DNA from: Paenibacillus hamazuiensis
GTDB taxonomy: Bacteria > Bacillota > Bacilli > Paenibacillales > NBRC-103111
Direction of reading: 5' to 3'
DNA: 64,000 nucleotides
NCBI RefSeq assembly: GCF_023276405.1
Contig: NZ_JALRMO010000001.1
Location: 1,364,001 to 1,428,000, forward strand
Below are positions 52,508-60,732 of this stretch, one piece after another; position 1 is the stretch's first letter, and each line of letters begins with the position of its first letter. Below the pieces are notes generated by a model. It was not told the origin of the DNA, searched no databases, and worked only from the letters and a program-made list of their open reading frames with translations. The translations under genes were made by a program, and so were the position numbers.

Positions 52508-53530
52508 TTACCCAGATTCCTCTGGCGAACCATCGTCGTCACGCTCCTGTTGCGGGCTTTCATATTCGAGGTGCATAACGGCTTTGCCCCATATGCTGCG
52601 CTCCATTAAACGCCTGGCAATGTCGGAAATGTTCGACCATGCAGCCTCCAGATGAATAGGCGGGCGGAGAGAGCCTTCCGCAACAAGCTCGGCAAGCCGC
52701 CTCAGGTCGGACGAAACCGGATGATGCCGCAGTTCGTCGTACAGAAATAAGCCGTATAAATGAGTGTTTCCCTTCGTATAAAATTCCCTTGCTTCGAACA
52801 CGGTCGGTTGATTGGAGGCGTTGCCGCAAAGTACGCATGTACCGCCGGTCGCGAGCAGGCTTAAGGAGGAGGAAAGCGAACTTCCTCCTACCGATTCCAA
52901 AATAAGATCGAATGGACCGTAAGAAGACGCTGGTTCGGGATCGTCTCCAACTACAACGTTTTTCACTCCCTCAGAGCGTAAGGATTCGATGGTGTCGGGT
53001 TTTCTGATCCGCGCGGTTACGCTCGCGCCCGCTCGAACGGCCAATTGGCAGGCGAACCGGCCTACTCCGCCGGAAGCGCCTGTCACTAGCACGGATTTGC
53101 CTTGCAATGCCCCGCCTTTCTCAATGCCGTATAAAGCGGTTAATCCTGCAACGGGAAGGCAGGCTGCTTCGGCAAACGAAACGGAGTCCGGAAGCTCGGT
53201 CAGGAAAGCGGTAGGAGCGGCAACGCGCTCCGACCATGCTCCGGAAGGGACAAGTCCGACAACCCTTGCACCCGGCGGAGGACCTGAGCCGTCGGCAGCC
53301 GCCTTCTCCACGACACCGGCAAAATCCCAGCCTGGCCGCAGTTTTTTGCCGGAGAGAAAGGCATTGCGTACTTCTCCGCCGTTCAGCGAGAATGTTTTCA
53401 CTTTGACAACCGCTTCCGAGTCGGCTGCAACGGGCGCTTCAACTTCGTCGATAACAAAGATGCCGGGTGTCTCCGGATCTGCCACAACAGCCCGGATGAC
53501 GGGGTTCAAATGTTGTTTTTCTTTTCTCAT
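52508..53530 (-). CDS. MDR-family zinc-independent oxidoreductase
   Basis: ATG 53530 (MRKEKQHLNPVIRAVV) follows GAAGGGGG. The 340-aa protein is a medium-chain dehydrogenase/quinone oxidoreductase: GWDFAGVVEK, Rossmann loop VLVTGASGGVGRFACQLAVRAGA, and no structural zinc Cys cluster. The cofactor is probably NADPH. Substrate unknown, perhaps an enone or quinone. A perfect 7-1-7 palindrome lies 29 bases upstream. It is followed by a terminator. Confidence 0.82.
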   Translation of the reverse strand: MRKEKQHLNPVIRAVVADPETPGIFVIDEVEAPVAADSEAVVKVKTFSLNGGEVRNAFLSGKKLRPGWDFAGVVEKAAADGSGPPPGARVVGLVPSGAWSERVAAPTAFLTELPDSVSFAEAACLPVAGLTALYGIEKGGALQGKSVLVTGASGGVGRFACQLAVRAGASVTARIRKPDTIESLRSEGVKNVVVGDDPEPASSYGPFDLILESVGGSSLSSSLSLLATGGTCVLCGNASNQPTVFEAREFYTKGNTHLYGLFLYDELRHHPVSSDLRRLAELVAEGSLRPPIHLEAAWSNISDIARRLMERSIWGKAVMHLEYESPQQERDDDGSPEESG

Positions 53531-53558
53531 CGGGAATCCCCCTTCGTTCAATTTATAT

Positions 53559-53573
53559 GATCGACGGTCGATC
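53559..53573. promoter_or_regulatory. 7-1-7 palindrome upstream of the oxidoreductase
   Basis: GATCGAC-G-GTCGATC is a perfect inverted repeat, a typical form for a TetR-type operator. No regulator gene is adjacent. Confidence 0.6.
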
Positions 53574-53639
53574 GGATGAGTTATGATGTTCTTTGAAGCC
53601 GAATTTATCCCACCAGTTTGCAAGAGGTTTGGGAGACCA

Positions 53640-55754
53640 CTAAGCTTTTCGGCCGAGCAGCTTCATTGTTGCCGGTACCAGGAGCCCACGCACGATGGTC
53701 GCATCAACTACGATTGCGATCACCAGGCCAACGCCGATCATTTTCATTAACGTCACGCTCGAAAGTACAAACCCGCCGACCACCACGATAAGGAGCAAAG
53801 CGGCGCTCGTTATGATTTTTGCTGTTCGCTGAACGCCAAGCGCAACCGATTCGACGGGATCTCCCGAGCGGACCCATTCCTCGCGTATGCGGGAGAGCAG
53901 AAACACTTCATAATCCATAGCGAGCCCGAAAGCAACGGCCACGATGAGAACGGGAAAGTTGATATCCACGGCGCCGACCGGTACGAAATTCAAAAGTTCG
54001 TCAAGGTAGCCGTCCTGGAAGATCAGCTTGATCGCACCAAACGATGCCGATAGAGACAACAAATTTAAAACGATGGATTTCAAGGGCAGAATGACGGAAC
54101 CGAAGGCGAGAAACATAACGACGAACGAAACCACAACGACAAACAAGGCCATCCAGGGCATTCTGGAAATGATCATATCGACGATGTCGACTCTGGATGC
54201 AGGCATGCCGGTGAAAAAGGCTTGAGCACCTTGCGGAGGGGTTTCTCTTCGCAGCTCCTCGACCATTTGCCTTGCTTCCCGGGACATCGGATCGATTTTG
54301 TAGCTGAGTGTCAACCGCGCCAAGTTTTCATGCGTGCCGGTAATTTTAGCGCCGGTTACGCCTTCGATGCGTGCCAACCTTTGCACATAATCTTGCAATG
54401 CCGTTTTCGCTTGCGCAGAATCGGCTGTTCCTTGAAATTCCACGACGGAAGTAACGATTTTGGCCGGATCGGCGGAAAACCGGCTCGCCATTTCTTGGGT
54501 GACCATACGGGCATCCGCTCCGACAGGAAGAACCCAATCTCCGGGACGCGCCCAGTTTACACCGAGAAAAGGCAGTCCTAATGCGACGAGCAGGACGACG
54601 ATCCCGACCGTTGCCGTCAGCGGTCTGCGCATGACGGCGCGGGCCACCCGGTACCACCGTCCTTGCCGCTCGTTAAACTCCGAGCTTTCCGCGCGTTTCC
54701 TGCGCAATCGCGGAAAGGGGACCCGGAGAGCGTTTACCCGTTTACCGACGATCCGCAGCAGAGCCGGCAGCACCGACAGCGAACTGAGAACCGCGAACAA
54801 AACGGTCGCAACGCCCGCGTATCCCATCGACAGCATGATACGGGAAGGGAAGACGATCAGACAGGCGAGCGATACGGCCACGGTCAGTCCGGAGAAGGCG
54901 ACCGTGCGCCCGGCTGTCGCCATCGTTCTTATTACGGCCTCATCTGTAGTATGGCCATCAGCCAGCTCCTCTCGAAACCGGTTTACGATAAAAAGCGCGT
55001 AGTCGATTGCGAGTCCGAGTCCCAATATGGTGACCACATTAATGGCAAATGTCGATATATCGGCGAAAAAGGTCACTCCCCGCAGGACGACAAGAGAGCC
55101 GACCGCCACCATCACTCCGAGAATAAGGGGAAGGGCGGCCGCCACCGCACTGCGGAAAATGAAAACGAGCAAAATGAGAAGTATCGGTATCGACAACGTC
55201 TCCGCTCTGGCGATATCCCGTCCGATCTGGGAATTAACCTGTTCGGTCATCGGGGTCAATCCGCCGAACCGCACGGTCATTCCGGGTACAATCAAGTCGT
55301 CCTTGATCGCACCCAACTGCTTGACACGTTCGCGGTCATCTCCGGAGGCAAGCTGTATTCCTACATACGTCGCGTGACGGTCCTTGGATACGAATGCCTC
55401 ATCCTTATTGATCCAATAAGAGTCGAGACGGCTGATTGAATCGCGAGGCAGTTTTTCCAAAGCTTGCTGAATCGGCCCATTGAAAGCGGGGTCGTCAACG
55501 GTAAGTTCCTTGTGTTCGTATAGAACAACGACATCGGTTACTTGACGCCCGAGCGGTCCCTGAAGGAATTCATCGGCAAGTGATGACTCGCTGGTGGGAT
55601 CGTCAAACCCCGCTCCTCCGGTAAGCGAACCGAATACGCCTACTCCCCAAAAGCCTCCCAAAACAATAAACAAGATCATGCCGGCAACAATCCACCACCT
55701 GGCCTTGACGGCCGTCCTGCCAATAGCTGCAAAACCGTTATCCTTCATCGTCAT
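53640..55754 (-). CDS. MMPL/RND-family exporter
   Basis: The 704-aa protein has about 12 membrane helices in two repeats, each with a large extracytoplasmic loop. The MMPL marks are GLAIDYALFIVNRFREEL in helix 4 and its repeat GLAMDYEVFLLSRIREEW in helix 10, which carry the Asp/Tyr proton-relay residues. Family members export lipids or antibiotics (ActII-3-like). AAGGCG lies before the ATG. Promoter and two palindromes are seen upstream. Confidence 0.9.
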   Translation of the reverse strand: MTMKDNGFAAIGRTAVKARWWIVAGMILFIVLGGFWGVGVFGSLTGGAGFDDPTSESSLADEFLQGPLGRQVTDVVVLYEHKELTVDDPAFNGPIQQALEKLPRDSISRLDSYWINKDEAFVSKDRHATYVGIQLASGDDRERVKQLGAIKDDLIVPGMTVRFGGLTPMTEQVNSQIGRDIARAETLSIPILLILLVFIFRSAVAAALPLILGVMVAVGSLVVLRGVTFFADISTFAINVVTILGLGLAIDYALFIVNRFREELADGHTTDEAVIRTMATAGRTVAFSGLTVAVSLACLIVFPSRIMLSMGYAGVATVLFAVLSSLSVLPALLRIVGKRVNALRVPFPRLRRKRAESSEFNERQGRWYRVARAVMRRPLTATVGIVVLLVALGLPFLGVNWARPGDWVLPVGADARMVTQEMASRFSADPAKIVTSVVEFQGTADSAQAKTALQDYVQRLARIEGVTGAKITGTHENLARLTLSYKIDPMSREARQMVEELRRETPPQGAQAFFTGMPASRVDIVDMIISRMPWMALFVVVVSFVVMFLAFGSVILPLKSIVLNLLSLSASFGAIKLIFQDGYLDELLNFVPVGAVDINFPVLIVAVAFGLAMDYEVFLLSRIREEWVRSGDPVESVALGVQRTAKIITSAALLLIVVVGGFVLSSVTLMKMIGVGLVIAIVVDATIVRGLLVPATMKLLGRKA

Positions 55755-55777
55755 ATGTTCGCCTTCTTTCTTGTTAC

Positions 55778-55838
55778 ATTTTCATCACAAGTATAAAACA
55801 AAATGGTTACTAAGTAAACTAATTTGTACTAAATTAGT
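55778..55838 (-). promoter_or_regulatory. Promoter and operators of the MMPL gene
   Basis: On the minus strand TTTACT and TATACT are separated by 17 bases. TTACT-A-AGTAA (about 55806-55816) overlaps the -35, and ACTAATTT-n5-AAATTAGT (55818-55838) lies just upstream. The TTACT/AGTAA form fits HxlR/MarR-type repressors; inferred. The rest of 55839-56007 is without a gene. Confidence 0.6.
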
Positions 55839-56007
55839 ATAATATATTATTTTTAGTTTAAATTTCGCTCGTTCCAATCGCTATAAGTTAGCAGGGTTAC
55901 AAAAAAAGAGCGCAAGATGACGTAAGATGGCGCCATTCATTTCGGATATGCTGGATACAAGGTTATACGGTGATCGCAACGATGCGCGAGAGCGGGGACG
56001 CGGAAGC

Positions 56008-56043
56008 AAAAAACGACGCGGCATTTAGCCGGCGTCGTTTTTT
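56008..56043. terminator. Bidirectional terminator
   Basis: AAAAAACGACG pairs with CGTCGTTTTTT around a CGG/CCG inner stem. It serves the minus-strand MFS gene. Confidence 0.85.
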
Positions 56044-56094
56044 CAACATCCTTTTTCGCGGGAAGTGGAGGCGCTCAATACGGGATTTCGTTTT

Positions 56095-57384
56095 TTAGGA
56101 GTTTATTTCTGCAGTTTCCGCATCGAGCCGACGTACCTCACGGGAGGATAACGTCCAGAGGGCCCCCGCTAGCAGCAAAAAACCGCTAACGACAAAGATG
56201 AAGCCGATCCAGGACCCTGCACCATAACCGATAAGCATGCGAAGCCACGGCTGCTTCTCCATTGGCAGGGGCGTTTCAAGCCACCGGTCCGCAAGAGGCC
56301 CCGTCACGAGAAACGATAAGGGAGCCATCACGGCACACAGCTGGCCATAGGCCGCGAACACCCTCCCCTGAAGGGCAAGCGGCGTTTTGCGCTGTAAAAT
56401 GGAGTGAAACAAAGCTCCCGTCATCGCGAGCGGAAGCATCAGCAGGAACAAGGCGGCCCCCATCATTCCGGTATGCCGGCTCATTCCGAGAAGTACAAAC
56501 ATCGAGGAGGTAAGTATGGATCCGGCAAAGATGAACCTGATTTTGTATCGGAAATGCCCCCACCATACGGCCGCCGCGGCCCCTGTTAACGCCCCGGCAT
56601 TCATGGCTGCGAGAAGTACGGACAGCGTATCGGTGCCCCCCGTCCGTTGGAGAAAGTAAGGGATGGCCAGCTCCAACGGCCCATTTAATATAAAATTCCA
56701 CCACCCGAAATAAAGAAACAGGTGTAGCAGCGGTTTCTGCTTCCAGAGGAACCGGTAGCCTTGGACGGCCTCGCTCCACAGGCGATTTTCTTCCTGCTGC
56801 GGCTCGTCGCGCTTCATTTCGGGAAGCGGAAGAAAAGCGATGACCCCCGTTCCTATTAGGAATGTGGTCAGATCCACAACCAAGATTCCGGCAATCCCGT
56901 AGGGTTCGTACAGCATACCGGTCAACGAAGGGGCGATGACCCCCGCAAGCGGGAAGAGCAACTCCTTCATCGAATTAACCCGATCGAGCTCGTCATCCCG
57001 CACCATAAGCGGGATCACCGCCGACGTTGCCGAGCTTTGCAGCGCCATAAACAATCCTTGCAGAGCGGCGATTCCATAGATGGGCCATAGCGGGAAATGT
57101 TCGCTGACAAGACAAAAAACAAGCAAAGCCGTACATACCGCTTGGCCTGTATCGCCGGCGATAATGGCCGTTTTGCGCTTCAACCTGTCCGCCGCTATAC
57201 CTATCCAACTGCCGAAGAATAAAAGGGGAAGTTCATTGAATAGCGGCAGAAGCAGCAGCGGAGTCGCTTGACCCGTTTCATGAAACAATCGGATACCGAT
57301 TGCAATGGAGGTCATGCGGCTTCCCATCATGGAAATTCCTTGCAGGGTAAAGAAAAAATAAGGTAATCGAATTGAACGGCACAT
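56095..57384 (-). CDS. MFS exporter (macrolide-efflux-like), attenuator-controlled
   Basis: The 429-aa protein has 12 membrane helices. GIAADRLKRKTAIIAGD in loop 2-3 is the MFS motif A region, and the general pattern fits the MefA/Bcr-like MFS group. Antibiotic export is a family inference. AAGGAG lies 8 bases before the ATG. The leader contains a 9-codon ORF and an intrinsic terminator that ends only about 12 bases before the ribosome site, so expression should require readthrough. Divergent from a gene for an ABC-F protein, a ribosome-protection family. Confidence 0.85.
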   Translation of the reverse strand: MCRSIRLPYFFFTLQGISMMGSRMTSIAIGIRLFHETGQATPLLLLPLFNELPLLFFGSWIGIAADRLKRKTAIIAGDTGQAVCTALLVFCLVSEHFPLWPIYGIAALQGLFMALQSSATSAVIPLMVRDDELDRVNSMKELLFPLAGVIAPSLTGMLYEPYGIAGILVVDLTTFLIGTGVIAFLPLPEMKRDEPQQEENRLWSEAVQGYRFLWKQKPLLHLFLYFGWWNFILNGPLELAIPYFLQRTGGTDTLSVLLAAMNAGALTGAAAAVWWGHFRYKIRFIFAGSILTSSMFVLLGMSRHTGMMGAALFLLMLPLAMTGALFHSILQRKTPLALQGRVFAAYGQLCAVMAPLSFLVTGPLADRWLETPLPMEKQPWLRMLIGYGAGSWIGFIFVVSGFLLLAGALWTLSSREVRRLDAETAEINS

Positions 57385-57408
57385 GGCGATTTCTCCTTTT
57401 TATGCAGC

Positions 57409-57446
57409 AAAAAAAGCTTCCATGGAACTCAGATCCACGGAAGCTT
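57409..57446 (-). terminator. Attenuator terminator in the MFS leader
   Basis: On the minus strand AAGCTTCC pairs with GGAAGCTT, followed by seven T, immediately before the AAGGAG site of the MFS gene. Confidence 0.85.
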
Positions 57447-57529
57447 GGAGTTTCGGCACGGGTACACGCCACCAATACGGCGCGGCCATTTTTACCGAAG
57501 GGCTGCTTGTTGTTCTGATGTTCTGAAGA

Positions 57530-57640
57530 GGAGAAGCAGGAAAGCCGCGCGACGAATCAAAGCTCTGCCTGTCGGACAGAACCATGGAGACCTATGTGCG
57601 GATTCTTGCTTCGTATGCGGTTAAGCTTACTCTTCAGAAC
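57530..57640 (-). promoter_or_regulatory. Long-range pairing in the MFS leader
   Basis: GTTCTGAAGAG at the end of the leader ORF (minus strand of 57630-57640) is perfectly complementary over 11 bases to CTCTTCAGAAC (minus strand of 57530-57540). The pairing would be changed by a ribosome on the leader ORF. Confidence 0.65.
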
Positions 57641-57656
57641 GACCAGTGAGGAGCAT
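57627..57656 (-). CDS. Leader peptide of the MFS gene (9 aa)
   Basis: ATG on the minus strand encodes MLLTGRSEE-stop. AAAGGGG lies 12 bases upstream, so translation is only moderately supported. Its last codons overlap the 11-base pairing segment. Confidence 0.5.
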   Translation of the reverse strand: MLLTGRSEE

Positions 57657-57843
57657 GTGCTGTCGATTCCCCTTTTTAAGTCCGGTTGGTTAGTTCATTC
57701 ATTTTAGCACGACGTATTTTTTAAAGCAATCGCACTTCTTTGTGCAACTTCTTTGGCGAAACGCATCGGACCATTCGCCGACGTCGAAAATGATTTTGAG
57801 CAATTAAGAAGAAATGTTTATCGGGAGCAAATGTTATTCTTAG

Positions 57844-58020
57844 GGTGGCATCCCGTTTCGGGAATTTTCGTTTTATGTAGACGCGCAGCAAATTCTCATA
57901 TCCTTTGTTATAGAAAAGGAAAACGGCGGAACCAAAGTTTCGGCTAACATGGAGGGCTTCGATGAGTCGTTGGCCAATTTAAAAGCTTTAGTGGAGGGAA
58001 AAGATCTTCCCTATACATAG
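57844..58020 (+). pseudogene. SRPBCC-like C-terminal remnant
   Basis: A frame without start reads YVDAQQILISFVIEKENGG and then VSANMEGFDESLANLKALVEG, ending at a TAG at 58018. The strand-then-long-helix layout resembles the C-terminus of SRPBCC proteins. It is probably a decayed gene, upstream of the ABC-F leader. Confidence 0.4.
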
Positions 58021-58124
58021 CCTGGAGTCCGCTCACCGTTCGATTAATTCGTTTTTTTCCTTGGGAATTGACCCAAGAGACAGCGTGTGTTACGATTTGA
58101 TGAGATTAAGGAAGGGTGCTGAAC

Positions 58125-58220
58125 GTGCTATATATCCGGTACGTTAAACTTGTGCGAAAAGTTCGCTCCGTACAATCGAACGCGATGAAGCGTTGTGCGG
58201 AGCCTAATCAGGGGGCATAA
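58125..58220 (+). CDS. Candidate leader peptide of the ABC-F gene (31 aa)
   Basis: GTG 58125 (alternative GTG 58116) follows AAGGAAGG. The basic peptide reads VLYIRYVKLVRKVRSVQSN and then AMKRCAEPNQGA-stop. Its coding region contains a stem GCTCCG ... CGGAGC with inner AACGC/GCGTT. It is followed by a second long hairpin (about 58243-58294: AATAGTC, TTTAAA, AAGCATAG and their complements) and two terminators before ABC-F. Confidence 0.5.
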   Translation: MLYIRYVKLVRKVRSVQSNAMKRCAEPNQGA

Positions 58221-58314
58221 AGCTTCCTGTATTCATCGGCTGAATAGTCTTTAAAAAAGCATAGATTCCTATGCTTATTTAAATATGACTATTTTGCCGG
58301 TACGAAGCGGTAAG

Positions 58315-58349
58315 GGCCGTCGACAGCGCATTGTCGGCGGCCTTTTTTG
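58315..58349 (+). terminator. First terminator in the ABC-F leader
   Basis: GGCCG-T-CGACA pairs with TGTCG-G-CGGCC, then six T. Confidence 0.88.
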
Positions 58350-58404
58350 CGTGCTTCGATTTCGGGCGGGTTAACGCCAATTGAAATCGGTTGAATTTGC
58401 GCTA

Positions 58405-58456
58405 AGCAGAGGGCCGGCGTCGTCAAGACGCTTAACCCTCTGCTTTTAATTTTTTT
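58405..58456 (+). terminator. Second terminator in the ABC-F leader
   Basis: AGCAGAGGG pairs with CCCTCTGCT with an inner GCGTC/GACGC arm, then TTTTAATTTTTTT. It ends about 20 bases before the ABC-F start. Confidence 0.85.
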
Positions 58457-58476
58457 CAGGAAAAGAGGAATCGCAA

Positions 58477-60008
58477 ATGAGTTTACTTAAGGTCGAAAAT
58501 TTGTCTCACAGCTTTGCGGACAAAAAACTGTACGAAGGAGCCTCCTTCGAATTATATAAAGGCGAACATATGGGGATTGTCGGTCAAAACGGCACCGGAA
58601 AAAGCACGCTGATCAAAATATTGATCGGGGAAGTCGTTCCGGACCAAGGCACGGTTCATTGGCAATCCAACATGAAAATCGGCCATCTGGACCAGTATGC
58701 CGAAATAAATGGTACGTTGACCGTTTCGGAATATCTCAAAAAGGCGTTTGCGCATTTGTACGAAATCGAAAAGAAGATGAACCGTCTTTATGAGGAAAGC
58801 GCAGTTACCGGCGATGAGACGCAATTGCTGCAAGCAGCGGCGTATCAGGATCAGCTCGAAGACCAGGATTTCTACTCGGTCGAAAGCCAGATCGGCAAAA
58901 TTGCCGCCGGTCTGGGCATTGACGCGATTGGAATGGATCGTCCCATTCATGAATTGAGCGGCGGGCAGCGGGCGAAAGTAATTTTGGCGAAGCTGCTGGC
59001 CGAAAAACCGAACGTTTTGTTATTGGATGAGCCGACCAACTTTCTCGATAAAGACCATGTGGAATGGTTGGCCGTCTTCTTAACGAACTTTGACGGCGCT
59101 TTTATTGTCGTTTCGCACGACTACGACTTTCTGGACAAGATCTCTTCCTGCATATGCGATATCGAGTTCGGAACGATCCGAAAATATTATGGCAAATATT
59201 CGGACTTTCTCCGGCAAAAAGAGCACTTGCGGCAGGAGTACGTCCGCCGCTACGAGGCCCAGCAAAAACAGATTGAAAAAACGGAGGAATATATCCGGAA
59301 AAATATTGCCGGCGTCAATTCCAAAATCGCCCAAGGGCGCAGAAAACAGCTCGAAAGGATGGAGAGGCTGACTCCGCCGGCTTTTACCCATCAACCGTCG
59401 ATCCGTTTTCACGAATTGCCGCTTTCTGCGCAAAATGCTCTTACAGTTCGCGATCTGGAAGTCGGATACCGTTCTTCCCTGCTGCCTAAGTTGAATTTTC
59501 CGTTGCCGGTGGAGAAAAGCTTGTCATTACGGGCTTCAATGGAATCGGAAAGTCCACCCTGCTGAATACGCTGGTCGGACGTCTTCCGGCCATTTCCGGC
59601 TCGTTCCGGTTTTCGGAGCAAGTCGCAGTCGGGTATTACGAGCAGGAATTGACATGGGACGACGATGCATTGACGCCGATCGAGATTATTTCGGAATGGT
59701 TTCCCGGATTAAATACGAAAGAAATACGGCGTCATCTGGCATTGTGCGGGGTGAGGGGAAGCCATGCTTCGCAAGCGATCGGCACCTTAAGCGGCGGCGA
59801 ACAATCGAAGGTGAAATTATGCAGGCTGCTGCTGTCACCTTGCAATTTTCTGATTATGGACGAACCGACGAATCACTTGGATGCGGAAACGAAAAAGGCG
59901 CTGCAAAACGCTTTGGAGCACTTTACAGGGAGCGTGCTGCTCGTATCCCACGAGGAAAATTTTTATAAGGGTTGGGTCGACCGTATTTTCAGACTCGAAC
60001 TTGCTTAA
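58477..60008 (+). pseudogene. ABC-F protein gene with a one-base frameshift
   Basis: AAAAGAGGAA lies before ATG 58477. The first 350 residues hold ATPase domain 1 (Walker A GQNGTGKST, signature LSGGQRAK, Walker B LLLDEPTNFLD, SHD) and the charged interdomain linker (about 250-300). The frame then breaks near 59496-59499 (TTTT). With one more T the text reads LNFSVAGGEKLVITGFNGIGKST and continues through domain 2 (LSGGEQSK, IMDEPTNHLD, SHE) to the stop at 60008. Restored length is about 510 residues, normal for ABC-F translation or resistance factors. As given the second ATPase is lost; a homopolymer sequencing error or a real mutation are both possible. Confidence 0.85.
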
Positions 60009-60045
60009 ACGGATGGTGAATCTGCCTCCCGCCAGACGCCAAAAT

Positions 60046-60075
60046 GCGATGAACCCGCTTATAGCGGGCCATCGC
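60046..60075. terminator. Hairpin between convergent genes
   Basis: GCGATG-AA-CCCGC pairs with GCGGG-C-CATCGC. No clear T-run follows on either strand. Confidence 0.5.
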
Positions 60076-60092
60076 TTTGGCTTGGTTTGACT

Positions 60093-60611
60093 CTAGAGCG
60101 TCCAAGAATCCGCTGCCGGACCGTACAAGTCGCGCATGGACACGGGCAGTCCGAACTGCTTCATATATGTATACAGCTGCCCCCGGTGATGGTAAAGATG
60201 GGTCGTAATTTCGATCAGCCATTTCACTTGCGTTACGGGATGGTTTTTGGCAAAAAAAGGGGCAGTTCCTTTGTACAGAAAATCGCCTTCGTCCAAGGAA
60301 GCCATATACCTTGTTAAGGCTTGTACCCCGCTGCGCATCACTTCCGACAACGAATCGGCATCACGCAAATGCACGGCCGAAACGGCGATTTTTCTGGTCT
60401 CCTCCATGGGCCGCTCCTGCAAAATCGCCAGCTCCATGGCGGGAACGATAGCCAGATGCTGAGTCAGTTCGCTTAAACTCCGCATGTTTTCGTGGGGACG
60501 TACATCCCATTGATCCGGCTGAATTTTAGCAAACAATACGCAGCTCGTTGTGAGCGCAAGTTCCATTTCATCAAACAGCCGGTCTCGGATGTGGGAAATA
60601 TTTTCGTTCAT
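60093..60611 (-). CDS. DinB-family protein
   Basis: ATG 60611 follows GGAGG by 10 bases. The 172-aa four-helix-bundle protein has the three conserved His of the DinB/YfiT metal site: LTQHLAIVPAME, and HLYHHRGQLYTY near the C-terminus. Members are thiol transferases or of unknown role; some are induced by DNA damage. It is divergent from the WYL regulator gene. Confidence 0.85.
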   Translation of the reverse strand: MNENISHIRDRLFDEMELALTTSCVLFAKIQPDQWDVRPHENMRSLSELTQHLAIVPAMELAILQERPMEETRKIAVSAVHLRDADSLSEVMRSGVQALTRYMASLDEGDFLYKGTAPFFAKNHPVTQVKWLIEITTHLYHHRGQLYTYMKQFGLPVSMRDLYGPAADSWTL

Positions 60612-60664
60612 TGACAATCATCCTCCAAACTTGATAGGTTGCTTTCAAAAAGACTTTACCATGT

Positions 60665-60689
60665 AAATAAGTCACATTCTGGCTTATTT
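60665..60689. promoter_or_regulatory. Inverted repeat between dinB-like and WYL genes
   Basis: AAATAAG-n11-CTTATTT, a 7-bp inverted repeat midway in the divergent intergenic region, a likely site for the adjacent WYL regulator. Confidence 0.45.
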
Positions 60690-60732
60690 ATTTTGTTAAA
60701 ATAAAAAAAAGTGCGGGCAGGGAGTGAACTTG

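Noticed and set aside
55925-56010. SDR-like text (GYTVIATMRESG) on the plus strand before the MFS terminator
   Set aside because: Only about 15 residues, no start or ribosome site; too short to call a gene fragment.
59480-59570. Programmed frameshift in ABC-F
   Set aside because: No strong slippery heptamer with downstream structure is apparent, and ABC-F genes are not known to use one; error or mutation is simpler.
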